A DNA stretch of 64,000 nt from Numida meleagris (taxonomy: Eukaryota; Chordata; Aves; Galliformes; Numididae): assembly GCF_002078875.1 (NCBI RefSeq), contig NC_034414.1, positions 35,858,826 through 35,922,825 on the forward strand, read 5' to 3'. The number at the start of each line of letters is the position of its first letter. The stretch's first letter is position 1. The notes under the pieces were generated by a model. It did not search any database. It saw nothing but the letters and a program-made list of their open reading frames with translations, and was not told where the DNA came from. Of this stretch, positions 33,622-46,719 are shown piece by piece. The translations under genes were made by a program, and so were the position numbers.

Positions 33622-36600
33622 TATTAAAGCCAACATGTTGGTATGTTTTTTGTTGTCTTCCGTTGCTTAAAAACAGGGAAAGTTTGTCAGCAGAAAGCCA
33701 GAATTCAGTATCTACTGTTTTTACTTACAGAACCACTTTGAAAACTGAGTTTTTGGTGTACTGTATGTTGGAGTATTGCAGATAGTATGGCAGTACTTAG
33801 AAGTTGTTAGATAGCACATTTTCTTTTATTTAGTTGCTCCTGGCAAAAGGGCAGGAATAGCATATGCTAGAGGGATCATTTTACTTATATTGATGGAGTT
33901 TCTTAAGTCACAGGGGACTTCTAAAACTTTACACTCAAAACTGAATTTATTTCTCTTGCAGTCTCTCTTCCCCTCTTCCACATTCACAAATTGAGAATCA
34001 GATGTGTGCATTAAATCCTGTATCTCATGTTGTGTAATAAAATGAGAAGTAACTAGCCATCACTTAATCAGTAACAATCTGAAAGATAATGATATGAAAA
34101 TCAGACTTCCATCTCTGACACTGAACATATATATTGAAAGGTGATACACATAACATCCTGGTCTGTGTTTATCTCATGGCTTAATTGAGTCTTCTTGGAA
34201 TACGAATGTACAAAGAGAGTTGGTACTGGTGCTTTAGTTGAAGGGGTTTTCTCTAATGTGTCCATAATGAGCCACATTCGCATCTAGAAATGAGAAAGTT
34301 CTCTGCCATTAATGAAACACCTTGCAGATCAGGCATTAAGCCGAAATTCCAAACATCTTTATCCAGGCCTTCTTCTAGCTCAGTAGTTACCATCTGCCAT
34401 CGAAAGTCTTTGCGGTATCAGCTGAATGTGTTCATCTCTTCTATTCAGAACAACTGCAGAGCATTGGGTACAGTTAAATAGTTACTACTTCTCACTGCTG
34501 AATATCAGTACATTTCTGGAACAGAGTTATTTATTGACAAAACCTGTGCCTTGCCAAGAAGGCTTATCTCTTTTTATCATATTATGAAGGGAAATTTTCT
34601 TCAGATAAGCAGAAGCTTTCAAAAACCCATGCAAAACCAAAGTAGTCATGTAATCTCTGTACAGAATGTTTCCTATAGATTTCTAACTCAGTGCTATCTT
34701 AAACTGACACATGGAATAATATTCACCAAAACCTTCTATTCATCATAAAAGTGCTAAAATTTGTATTTTGTATGTATCTTACCGTACAGAATGTATACAG
34801 TAGAGTAAATTATTGCCTAGCTAAAATTCTTCAATTGGGCAGGTAATTTTGGGGTGAAAATTATAATTTTCCAAGCTTGTAGAATTTGAGTTTTAGGGTC
34901 ATTAAACCAAGGCGTTTTTTAAAAAAAGCTCTGTTAAAGCTTCTCTGTATCACTAGTTAAATGAATATTTTGTTAGTTTTTTATGAAACTGTGTCCCTGA
35001 AGTCTGAAGTTAAGCAAACTTGGCTCCCATTTTAGCTCAAAGATAGTTTTCTGTATGACACTACTTTCTGGTATGTGACATAATTTTAATGATCTTTAAC
35101 AAGCCAGATTTCTAAAACTGTTCCAGAGCTCTTAATATTTTTCTATTTAATCTAAAAGTAACCTCTCTGGTTTATGAAGCTCCATACCAAGTATAAAATG
35201 TAAGAAGCCAAACTGCATCCACAGTTAGGAACAGTATCCAATCTTGTTATAAAATATATGCACATTTTTAATCCAACACATTCTAATATTTATTGTAGAA
35301 ACATCGTAAGTCATATAGTAACTGAAAATGTGAACAAAGACTGCAAAGTCTCTGTGGTCTTATGCTTCTGTATTTTTTACAGAGTGGTGATGCTAGATAC
35401 TGTGTATTGATTACATTTTGGCAACCCTAGACTCTTCAACAGACCATCACTTTTAATTGAAACAGTTATGCTGAAACATTTAGTAGCAAAGATATTACAA
35501 ATTTTGACTTTAAGAATTGGAAGTCTAGTTTCTATCAAAGCATAGATCAAGTTCAGTTTGAAAGATGTTTTAAATCTAAATCACTCCACTGAGAGCAAGT
35601 GCAGACTGAGAACTTGATGAGAACAGATATTTAAACTGACATACGCCCAGGGGGCAAATTTTATCATAATGCTATTTGAATCTTTGAACACTATTATCTG
35701 AAACTCTGAAAGTATATTAGGCTGTTGTAACTTCACGTGTGGACGAACTCTGACAAGTTTTATTTAGCCAGAATTCCCAGTTGGGTTTGGCCTATACTTG
35801 AAAATGTAGAAACATGAGTGTATGTGTGTATGTATTCATATGAGCATATTTATCTTAAATCAGTTAAACTGAGTATCAACTACTCAGCGGCATTTATGTT
35901 TTTGCCTGTGTCTGTTCTTTCTACTTTCTTTGTACAACTGTACTGCTGCATTTTTGTTCTGTAATTTTTAATAGAAAGTATTTTCAGTAGTGAATATTGG
36001 TGGAAGGCTTCTCTCATTCATATCTGCCTACTTCACATGCTTCTCAGATTTTTAGAGAAAGCCACATTTAACAAATTTTTGGTAACGCACATGCACAAGT
36101 GCACAGATTAATTTTACTGAAAACTAGTCATCTCCCACTCTAAAACAGAAGTTTAGTGTCTCCTTCACCCATAGACAGGATAGCCTACCAGAAGTATTGC
36201 TTTCCTCCTTTTCTGTGTGTGCTCAGAATCCTGCCCATTCAAAGCTAAGTTCATTTAGCCAAAGGAAGAGCAAAGCCTTTTTAATCGAGTCTTAATTCAG
36301 AAAACGAAGGAACACACTAGAAGAAAAAATCATAAATAAGCAAATGAAAGGAAGGAAGCCTTACTGACTGAAAATGGTGAACAAGTTTGTGGTTGTAAAT
36401 AGTAATAAATAGCAAGAATAGTGAGAGATAGTAATCACTAATGACACAAATTATTTGATATGTAGGATCTTTTCAGTTACCTTTCATTCCTCAGTTCTTA
36501 TTCCTGCTCCCTTGCACTTTGTGTCATCTGTTCCTCTTCAAAGCAGTTCAGGATTTCCCCAGGATCACAAGCAAAGCACACAGATGCAAATGGGGACACT

Positions 36601-39600
36601 TACTGTCTCACTTCTTCCTGGCCAGACCCAGGTGGGAAGTGCAGGTAGGACTGAAGGCCAGCTTTTTGTAGCTATAGTAGCTTCTTTGAAGACCAAAATG
36701 GTTCTGATATGCTCAAATAAAGTTTGAACGTGTGTTCTACCCATATGCTGCTTACCAGTCACCACAATGGCAAATATTTTGGAGTGTGCAGATAACATGG
36801 GCCTAAAGAGCTACAAGATGGGCTTACAGGATTCCTATACTTTCTCTACAGGACTATTTTGCTTGTCTGACTCTGGTACTGCAGGTTGAGTGGGGTAAAT
36901 TCAGCTTCCTTCCTGTACTGTAATGCATTCTCTTTTTGGTGCCAAATCGTTGCACAATATTTTATGTTTTAAAAAATTATGCCTATAAAGCTCATTTTCC
37001 TTTTTTAATAAACCTCCTAGAAACCCAGTACTTTATACGTAAATGGCAGCTTATATGGATGCTCTTGCCAATTGTAATTATAAAAGATTGTTGCTTCTGT
37101 TAAAAGCATTCTATCTTTGTCATTTTATTAAAATTATATTGCTGCTCTGAAAACAAAAATTATTTCTTTATGCAATTGAAGAGTGACTGGCATGGTATTC
37201 CTCTGATCTTTCAAAAGAAATTTTACTTTCATTGTATTTGTGCATTAAATTGAGTGTTCCTATCTACAGAATAAACTAACATCTTATAAATATTACTGTT
37301 TAATTATCAGTTCAATATTTGAGCTTTTGCTGTTACGGTTGATGTCTAAGAGTGATTAGATGTGTAATAGAGAACAAAAAGAACATTGATGTGAACAAAG
37401 ATACTGTTAGATAAAGGTAAATTTTATCTTCTGCATGTTTTTAATCTTTTAAAAATATTTTAATTACATTTATATTCAGTGTGATTGGGTGGCTTTTCCT
37501 TTTTTTTTTAGTTCAGGTCCTATTTTTCTTATTCAGAACATCATCTAGCGATTATTTAATCTGCAGAATCTTTCAGTTCTAGTCTCAGCTGTATACATCA
37601 AACAGCCATTCTTCATGGGGGGTGGTCACAAAAGGGAATTAAGGTAAAACTGTGTTTGAAGGAAAAATCTACTAGGACATCCTGCATTTTAAATAAGACT
37701 TGTTCTTAAATGTCTTGTAGCAGAGTACACTTGACTACACTTAAACTTCAGTTTCAGAGCAATGTTACAGATTTTACTGTTTTTTAAGCTGTACTATTAG
37801 AAGGCAACAGAATATGTGTTAGGTGATCCAATTTCTTTATATGTGTCTACAATATGGCAAAATAAACAACCGTTTCAGTAGGGCACATAGTAAAAGCATA
37901 TGCAAGTTTGTATGTCAGCTCTAGTAACTTGTGGATAATCCTACCATTATATTAAGTTCTTAAGTATTTTGGCAGGATTTTTAATTAAGCCTTCCCTATA
38001 ATATCTCAGTTGAGGTTCACTGATTGATATTATTAAACTACCTAGGGTAGTGTAAACAAATGTGGAAGATGCACTGGGGACTGCATCACATTAGAAAGTT
38101 AGACTTGTTCCTTAAACTCCTGGAAGTAACTGCAGAAAAATAAATGCAGTAGTAGTGTACTTAGCCTTACTCCATGGGCAGCTGTAAACATTAATAACAG
38201 TTAACCTGTGATGGCTTTAAATGTAACAAGGGATTTCTGGCCAGGAGACAGGTGGTATACCATATTCTTTTATAATCGCCCCATGGCATGTTTTATGAAC
38301 CATCATCAGCCTGAGTGAAAGAATAGCTCATCTGGGCATGTACACTTCATTTCTTTATCCTCTTTTTCTTCTTTACAGTCATGTTATAGAAAAAGGCTGT
38401 GCATTTAGAACAGAAGGCAAAGTTAATTCTTCAGTTTATGAGGCCTAAGAATATCACAAGTACAGTTGATGCTGACAGGTCATATCATCCCTTATGAGAT
38501 GTAGAAAACGGGGAGGAAGCAAAGAGAAAAATACGGAGGATTAAGTGCTTGAGAGTTTTGTACCATGTTCTGAAATGCTGTCTTAAAGCTATAACATGCA
38601 TCAGAAGTCTGGAATGGTGCATTTATGGTTGCTTACATTTGAGATCTGTCGCTTCAGTGGAGAGAGGCAAGAAAGAAGTGACTGAAGTCAGCGTGTCTTT
38701 TTCTGTCCTTGCACTTGGTTTGGCAAATTTATCTGGAGACTGCAGTGGTAAGTATTAACCTGTACAGGATATGCTTCCTACATTTGAGGTACAAGATCTA
38801 GCATTGTGTAGTAACGAACAGGTATTAGAACTAAAGTACGTAAACGGAAATGCAAGAAAGTTTACTATTTTATAAACTCTGGATGTAGTAAGATGAAACA
38901 GCCCCAAAACAAGAAGCGGCTCTATGTGCCCAGGCATTTTCTTCTACATTTCACAGTGAATGGGTTAGTTTGCAACACTGTTTATTTTTGTTATTAAACA
39001 GTCAACAACAATGAGGTTTAAAGGTTACTTCCATAGGTTTCTACTCTAATAAAATGCTTTTAGAATATATTGTTTATCTGTTGGACAAGCCCTGTATTAA
39101 GGAAATGAATAAAATGTATTTAGGTTTATATTTTCCCTAGTTAATTCATTTAGGACTTGATTCTTAAAGGTAGATATTTTATGAAGCAGCTATATTTATC
39201 TCATTGAAGCTACTCCTGACGTATATTGCTAAAAAGACTCCTGTCTGTAGCATATAAGCTAATTTAAATTAATCTAAAGCTGAAAATGAAAAATGTTGAT
39301 TTCCAATTCAGTAAATCCTAGCAATATTATTGTTTGTTTCTAATTCTTGAAAAACATTAAAATTAACTTTTCTTCCATTTACGTAATGTGTATAACTAAA
39401 CTTCCTTCCTACTGTGAGACAGTTTCATTTATTGTTATTTGTAAACAGCTTAGTAAAGATGCATAGTGGATTAGTCTAGAAACTCCTTGAACAGTTTCTT
39501 TTGAAATAACACTACATACGTTAAGCTCAATTACACATCCAAACAGCCACAGCACACTTTTGGTAATTTATTCATTGATTTAACATAGTACCCAGAAGAG

Positions 39601-41230
39601 TCATGCCTGCTGTCAATTTTGTAATATATTATGTTTTAAATATACTCATGCTCACCCATGCACGCCATTAAGGTGTGCATAAACCTGTGTTTTTCTCTCT
39701 TGACAGCTATAAATGTTTGTTATTATTACACAAAACATATGTTCATGTTGTTTTTGTCTAAATTATTCTATCTGGGGCTATAAAGTTTTAATGTTATTAG
39801 TTGCCCTTAGAATTTTAATGTTTCACTGCTGTAACCTTCTTAGGATTTCTCTGCAATTAAATAGAAACTATTTCAGTAGAGCCTGGAAGAACAATATATT
39901 TTATACAAATAATAAAAAATTCCCTTCTTGATCCATTTTCTGCCAGTGTAGTAAAGTGTTTACTTGACAGAGCTCTGTATACAGCAATTTTACCTGTAAT
40001 GTTTTCCAGAACTGAACAGAGCTTTATACTTTCCTATAGTCTAGTTAAAAAATAGAAAAAAAAATAACAAAAAAATCTAGCATCAGAGATGTAAGCAGTT
40101 TGCTCTGAAGGTCCCCTGCCCGTTGTGCACTGCTGTCCCCTTACTCAGCAGCATGGCTCCATTACAGAGGAAACCTCCACCAATGTGAGAGAGGTAACAC
40201 TGAAAGAAAAGCTGATTTTTTAGGCAGTGGCATGGGAGTGTAGAAAAACCATTTGACCAAATATCTCCTTTGTTGCCATCTAAATAACGGTAGTGTTGAC
40301 AATAGCAAAATGTATCACTGCCCCCCATTTCAATTTTCAAGGCAATTTTTAAAAGAAAGAACAGATAGGAATATGGCCAAGATGTTAAAAGGTATTTACT
40401 GTTTTTCAATGAGTAAATGACTCATTGTAGTGCGTTATTTTCCTTAAGCCGGATTGAGGCATTATACAGACCCCTTTTTATTGTAAATTGTGCTATAATA
40501 CTCTCTCACAGAGCACATAGTATCTGAGTGCCAAGTAATTTTCAAATATCGAGCTTTTGTCTTATTTGTCAGTATAGAACACTGGTGTTTCTTCTAGATT
40601 CTTCAACTTTTGTTCCGCAGTCTGACTGTAGCTCCCTTTGTGTCTAGAAGAGCAGAAACAGTGAAGAGAACATTTAAACTAAACTGATTATAATATGCTT
40701 TCTCTCTTAACGTGATTAGGCAGGAGTTGTTTGTTTGCTTTCTGTTGATTTTTTTTTTAGGAAGAAATGTTGTATCTGACTGAATTTGTGTAAAATGTGC
40801 TTGAGATACTTAAATCTGAACATTTGAGTTGGAAGGTGCTTCATGAATTAAAAAACTATTATTAAAAACTTGAAATCAAAATAACCTGCACAACATCTTT
40901 AGGAAAGGTATGAGGACATAGTTGATAGAATTAGCACTTACTAATACTTGATATTTTTGAAAGACACCATACTTTAGTTTCAGAATGCCTTCTGAAAAAA
41001 GGAATTTTTACATTTTGCAGACAAAGGAGCTGAGTCAGAGGGATGAGGAGGTTTTTCACATTTATGGAGTCATTAGGAGTTTTGTCTTCCAGACTCATGT
41101 TGAGGTTGCTCAGACAGTAATTCTCACACTTCTAGAGTAACAAAGATCCATTTATATGTAATGCTTCCAGGACTCTGCCACAAGGATTTTTCTTTATGAA
41201 AATTAGTACTGTCCACCTAAATTTAATTGA

Positions 41231-41364
41231 TTTTATCTCCCTTCCTTTCCTTGCTCTTCCTTTTTTTATTTATTCCTTCATTCACTTCACATCTTTTATA
41301 CTTCTGAATCTTTGTCTTTTTTATTCTTTTTCTCTCTTCCCCACTCCCCCCCCCCCCCCCCCCC
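41231..41364 (+). repeat. Pyrimidine-rich tract ending in a run of 19 C
   Basis: About 130 bp are dominated by T and C (CTCCCTTCCTTTCCTTGCTC, TTTTTCTCTCTTCC), interrupted by short purine-containing bits, and end with 19 uninterrupted C (41346-41364). The minus strand carries G19, able in principle to form a G-quadruplex. The proline-run ORF over it is an artefact. Confidence 0.85.
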
Positions 41365-43116
41365 ACTTTTGTTCACATGCTATCAGAGAATCCTGTGTCC
41401 TTTCATCCCTCAAAATTTCATTTTTCCTACTTCATGTTCCCTAAGTATCAAACCTGCCCTCAGAACTGCTGTGTCTTACAGGACCACATTTGCTGCTCAC
41501 AAGCAGTTTCAGAACACCCTAATTCTCAAGATTTTAATTGTATCTGAGGTTTTTCCAATTACATGGTGAACCTCCGAATGGGAAAGAATAAGACTGCAGC
41601 CTTCTGTCGTCAGAGCTGAAAAGACAATAATAGAAAAAATTTACCATTTGTTGAAGAATAGAGATAACAGCGAAAAGCAGTGTGTCAAGGTACTTGGTTA
41701 AACAATAATCTCTTACAGAGTGCTCATTACTTCTAAATAATTGACTGTATTGGAAGAAAGGTTTCTACGCGAGGAGAGGTTCAAGAAGGTCAGTTATCTA
41801 GTGGTAATGACCATAGCGGTCATTAGAGGGTATTAATGCTATTAAGAACAGAACTTTAACTTTTTATTGAAGTTTTTATTTAAATTATATTAACTTTGAT
41901 TCAACTTTTAATTGAGGTGCAACCATCCAAATTCTATAGTCAGGAACCAAGAAGTAATGAACATAAAATTGCATGTTCTTCTGATAGGCTGATGGGTGTT
42001 TAATATATTATAATTTCGAGAGTCTCTACAGAGCCATTATTAGTGTAAAACTATTCAGAGGTATTCTATTAGAATTAGGATTGGGTGACTGATTCAGGAA
42101 CAGATCCTGGCTTGACCCATAGCAAAAAGCAGATGGTATATTTTCTGAGTCAAAAAGTACATCTTTTTACAAATACAGTTGCATGTGTGATCTCAAAAGA
42201 CTTCCTGAATTAAAGCAAAAATCCTTTGATGCCTAAAATCATCTGTCTTACAACCTGATGTATGGTGCCAGAGGCACTGAATTTGTTCTGAATTGTGTTT
42301 ATTGTTCCATACTAAGCTCAATACTTGTTATACAGGGAGTGTTCTGCTGTGGGTAAGCAGGGATGATATTAACTGTTGTACTTACTACCACTATAAGAGT
42401 CAGGGCATGGCTGGGACTCCCAGGAAACTGAAGTATGAGCTACTAGGTGATTGAGCAAATATGTCTGTAGCCCTCCTTCTCCATCTTTCTATGTTGTTTT
42501 TTTTCTTTGGAAAATTTTAGGAATGGGCTGCTGAGTAGGTCTAGAATACTGGAGGGCTGAGAAGAGATAGGAGGCTGTAGAATGATCTCCCAGGGGAGTG
42601 GAGGAATGTCACATCTCATGCCACCTTGCAACAAAATTTTTTGTCTCTGCCTTTCTAACCTGAGGACAGAGTAACATGCTTTAAAGTAAAAGCAGAAAAA
42701 GTAACATGCTACCGGAACAAAATGCTGAACACTCCACTCAAACTGGGAGATGACGAGCAAAAGAATGGATGATATGATAGGTGCTAATCACATTGCTTAG
42801 TGCATTTCTGGGCAGGTGCTAAGAGACTTCAGTAAGAAAGGAACAGCAGAGCTGTACAGAATCTTCCATGCTGTCATGGCAACTTTTCAGGATACAATTT
42901 GAAAGCCGAAAGCTATGTTGCGTTTATGAAAAACTGACATTAAAAGATATCTAGCAGTGTTATAAAGTAGGTAGGGGAAAAGAATCTGGGGTGAGTTATT
43001 TGTAACAAAGGAGCACGCTATCCAAAAGATTGTTTACTGCTTTCATGTTAACACAGCAAGTGAAAACAATAATGTTAAATAGCAGTATTTTTTTGCATTG
43101 TTTATGTCAGGTAGTT

Positions 43117-43140
43117 GTTTTATTTTATTTTATTTTTTTC
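43117..43140 (+). repeat. (TTTTA)n simple repeat
   Basis: Repeated TTTTA units run into a T tract. Ordinary simple repeat. Confidence 0.8.
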
Positions 43141-43829
43141 AATCTAAAGAGAGAACAGGCAAAACTCATTTACTCATTACCAATTACATGTGATCTTAAT
43201 ACAGGAGAAAGTATTCTGGCTGTTGGAAATATTGTGACTGTTTCCAAAATTTCCCAAATGATGTTCAAATTGCAGTTCTGCTATTTGTAATACAGTTTTT
43301 TATTTTCATTTATTGGAGTGATGCACAGTTCTATGAAAACTTCTGCTACTAAAATTCTTTGAATTTCTTTGTTTTCTTCTAATTACAGACTTGGGGAATA
43401 CTCTATATTAAATTGGTCTGGTGCCATTTTCTTGCAGGGAAATTTGCTATATGAACTGATAATGGCTTTTTTCCTGTGGAAAAAAAAAGTGAACTGCTTT
43501 ACATTTTTGGTAGGAAGCCAGGTTTTTGTCATTTAGACATGTCACATCGTTATGAAAACATCATGAATCATAACACGGCATAACAATGTGATTTGCTGAG
43601 ATGCTGACTCCTCTTGAAAAATTGTAAAGCAGTGTGTGCATATTTCCATGCAAAGGTCTACTTGAGTATTTTGGAACGTTTTCCTGGGGCTGCCTGTTGG
43701 ACTGGTCTAATGTATTAGCCTTTTAACTGGGGGAAGATAGGTTCTAATAAGTGACGTGCAATGCTTGTCAGTTCTGCTTCATATGTATGTGACATTTTCG
43801 TAAAATTATAAAGCAAAGTACAAAGAGAG

Positions 43830-44105
43830 AATTTAGGAGGTCATTTAGTCCTCTGCCCTGCCCAAAACACACGTGCGCACACACACACACAAAATCATAT
43901 CTGAACTGTTTCTACTGTGTACATTTTTCTTAAAAACAGTTAGTGGTGGATATTCAATAACATCTAAAACAGTTCATTCCAGGGTTTTACAAAAGCTTTG
44001 CAAAAAGCTTTTGAAAGCTTTTCCCTACTGTCTTGCCTAAATTTATCTTGAAGCAGTTTATACACAGTTGTTCTTGTCCGACCCCCAGCAGGTACAAGGA
44101 AATCT
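43830..44105 (-). mobile_element. Old, diverged CR1-like 3' fragment
   Basis: The words GAGGTCATTTAGTCCTCTGC, CAGTTCATTCCAGGG, AAAGCTTTTCCCTACTGTCT, TTGAAGCAGTTTATACACAG and TGTTCTTGTCC follow the order of the complement of an old CR1 3' region. A (CA)n microsatellite at about 43877-43892 has grown inside it. Confidence 0.6.
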
Positions 44106-45051
44106 ATGTGACAGGTTTTAATGTATTTGAAGATTTTGGTTTGCTATTCTGTATCACATTGTTATGTCTAACTATAAACCCAGTGTAAAACTGAAAATAA
44201 ATTGAAATCAAGATGAATGACTTCAACTGTAAAAACAAACAAAAGAAACAACATCCTCTTCCCTGTGCCTGTTGAGAATCAGATGTTATCCTAATAATCT
44301 GCTCTGCTGCATCCCAGAGAATCTTTGCTGTACCAACAGTCACAGGTAGACACTTCCATCTGCCCTGGCACTTTGGTGCTGGATGCTGCTGTTTCCAGAT
44401 TTTTGTAATCCCTTAGACATGATGCAGTGTGGGCCTGGAAGTTGAAGCACTGCAGGAGTGTCTAAAGGGACCACATTTAGACATTTACCATCTTTCCACA
44501 GAGGAGTGTGCTGTTAGCCTACATACCTAATACAACATGTAAAATGGATTACCATAAAAATGTAAAAACAAATATTCAAAAGGTAGGAAATAGTTACAAG
44601 TTTTTGGAGAGGGCATAAGTGAAGTAATAAAGTACACTGTGCACCTAATTTACTTACTTTACAGTTATATCAAAAAATTATGTTATTCAGCCTGTTTGCT
44701 GCTTGCTTCCTGACACGATGGGAGTTGGGCCTTGTGCATGAGTTTCCCATTCAGATCTTCTGGAAAGTCTAAGCTGTTTTAGTCCTTTACTCTTCAAAAC
44801 TCCTATTTTTGCCTTGAGTAACTATGTATAAATATTCCTTGATTGTACTAGAAATTATCTTTGACACTTAACTGGTTAGTAAACAGCTGTTTACTCAAAG
44901 AGATGTATTGTTTCCCCCTACTCCTTTGATTGCTACTTGAATTACTCCTCAGTGTATAATATATTTTATACTGGACCTTATGTTCTGTATTAATTTCTAT
45001 GTTAAAAAAAATGTAAGTCAATTGTTCTTAGCTTATTTCTGTCTCTTGTCT

Positions 45052-45073
45052 AAGCCTCAACTTTTTGAGGCTT
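45052..45073. repeat. Perfect 9-bp hairpin, 4-nt loop
   Basis: AAGCCTCAA, loop CTTT, TTGAGGCTT. CCTCAACTTT is repeated directly just downstream. No function implied. Confidence 0.7.
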
Positions 45074-46437
45074 GATCCTCAACTTTATTATTTTAAGGAA
45101 ACCTTAATGAAAGACACAAATGGGTGAATAGTTGGGAAGATGTGGCACTTATCAGAGACAAAAAGTTTTTAAAGTCATTCTGTAACTGTTTACACGTGAG
45201 TTTTTCCATCTTATTAAAGAAGAAGGAACTATTATCTTGAGTAAAGTTAAGCATGTTCTTAAGGGTTGCCAGAACTCAAATGCATGCAGAAACATACCAT
45301 GATAAATGATAACAAGTAGTAGTGGTAGTAGTTTGAGAAATAAAGGAAACAGTAGGTGTAGGCATACCATATCATGGCAACGACCCCTAAAATTTAAGAG
45401 TCAAGATCACATTTATTTGATTTATTACAGTCCTTTCACATTTTCAGAATTTTTTTCCAGAGGCATGGTAGTGTCAGAGGCTCTATTTGCAGAAGATGCT
45501 GAAGTCTGGAATGATTATTTTGTCCGACTATCCAGTGTTAGTGCTAAGACCTAGTGCATTTCCTGTTTCTGAATGATTGCACTCTCTCTGAAGTGTGCAG
45601 TGCGAAGTGAAATACGGGCAGTTTTCATGTTCTGCAGTTTATTGTGGGAATTTTGTGTGCAGTTGAATTGAGTTGAGTTTCTTCTTGATATGAGTACTGG
45701 TATCATTATCCCCAAAAGAACGGGAAAAAAAATCACTTTAAAAATTGTTGACTATGAATAAACATGAAACATCTTTCAACAATTCTCATATGAATTGCAC
45801 TGTTATGCTCACATGTACTATGTGAGCAACATTTTGTCTGGAAAGTCCAATGACCACATATTGATTTTTAACTGTAATTGAAATAGCTTAGTGTTGCATG
45901 GTGCCTGGTTTCAATTTTAGACTTTGATTTGTAGGGATTGTGAACTAATCTTGCCATTGCATGTTACATTTGTAAACTAAAGTTTTAAATTGTGCTGATC
46001 AGACATATGGAGAAGATTACAGCTGCACTGCAGGCCTGCACCTGTGCCTGGATTTCATCTTTTCTAGTCTCTACTCATAGCACATTCTCTCATATAGTGT
46101 GAGAAAATGTATGGTGTGGGAAACTTGTATTAGTTTTTAGTCCAGAAAGAAGTGGATAGAAAGGAAAGTACGCTTCTGTTTTACAGTTAGATAATCAGAG
46201 GGAAAGAGATGGAGGCATTATTAAGAAGCTCATATATATAGTATGTCAGAAACAAGACGTCCTTACACTCAGTTCCTCTATGTGCAGACTTTTTAGCCTA
46301 CTTAATTTTTCAGTCTTTTGGCTGCTATTTAGGGCAGAAGAAGGCAATGTAATAATATCCTTAATTAGCAAAGTCAAAGAGCGGTGGAAAAGACCACAGA
46401 ATGGGGAGCAGTGATATTACTTTCTTTGCAACTAAGA

Positions 46438-46719
46438 GCTTGTCTGCATGGCGACCACCTTAGAAACCTTACTAAATCTACGAAATTTTTGTGCATAAGT
46501 TAAAGAGGATTAGATTCCCATATAGATGCTCTTCCTCAAAGATGAAGTGGCCTTAGCTTGCACTACCTCCTAAGAGAAGGATTAAGTTACAGCAAATTAA
46601 GGCCACTTTATTCCTGAGTAAGTGTCCACATGGGGGATTAATGCACTTTAACTTACGCACATTAGTTTTGTAGCATTAGTTAATTAATCTTAGAAGTCTT
46701 GTCCCCATGCAGACAAGCC
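46438..46719. mobile_element. Palindromic foldback (MITE-like) DNA element
   Basis: The two ends are inverted copies: GCTTGTCTGCATGG (from 46438) and CCATGCAGACAAGC (to 46719). The match continues inward with decay: GTGCATAAGTTAAAG pairs with CTTTAACTTACGCAC, and AAGTGGCCTTAGCTTGC pairs with GCAAATTAAGGCCACTT. So nearly the whole 282 bp forms two arms of about 125-130 bp around a loop of about 30 bp (near 46563-46590). It codes for nothing. It fits an old non-autonomous DNA transposon; I do not know the family, and no clear target duplication is seen. Confidence 0.75.

Noticed and set aside
41312..41569. ORF with a proline run
   Set aside because: The proline run is just C19 read as CCC codons.
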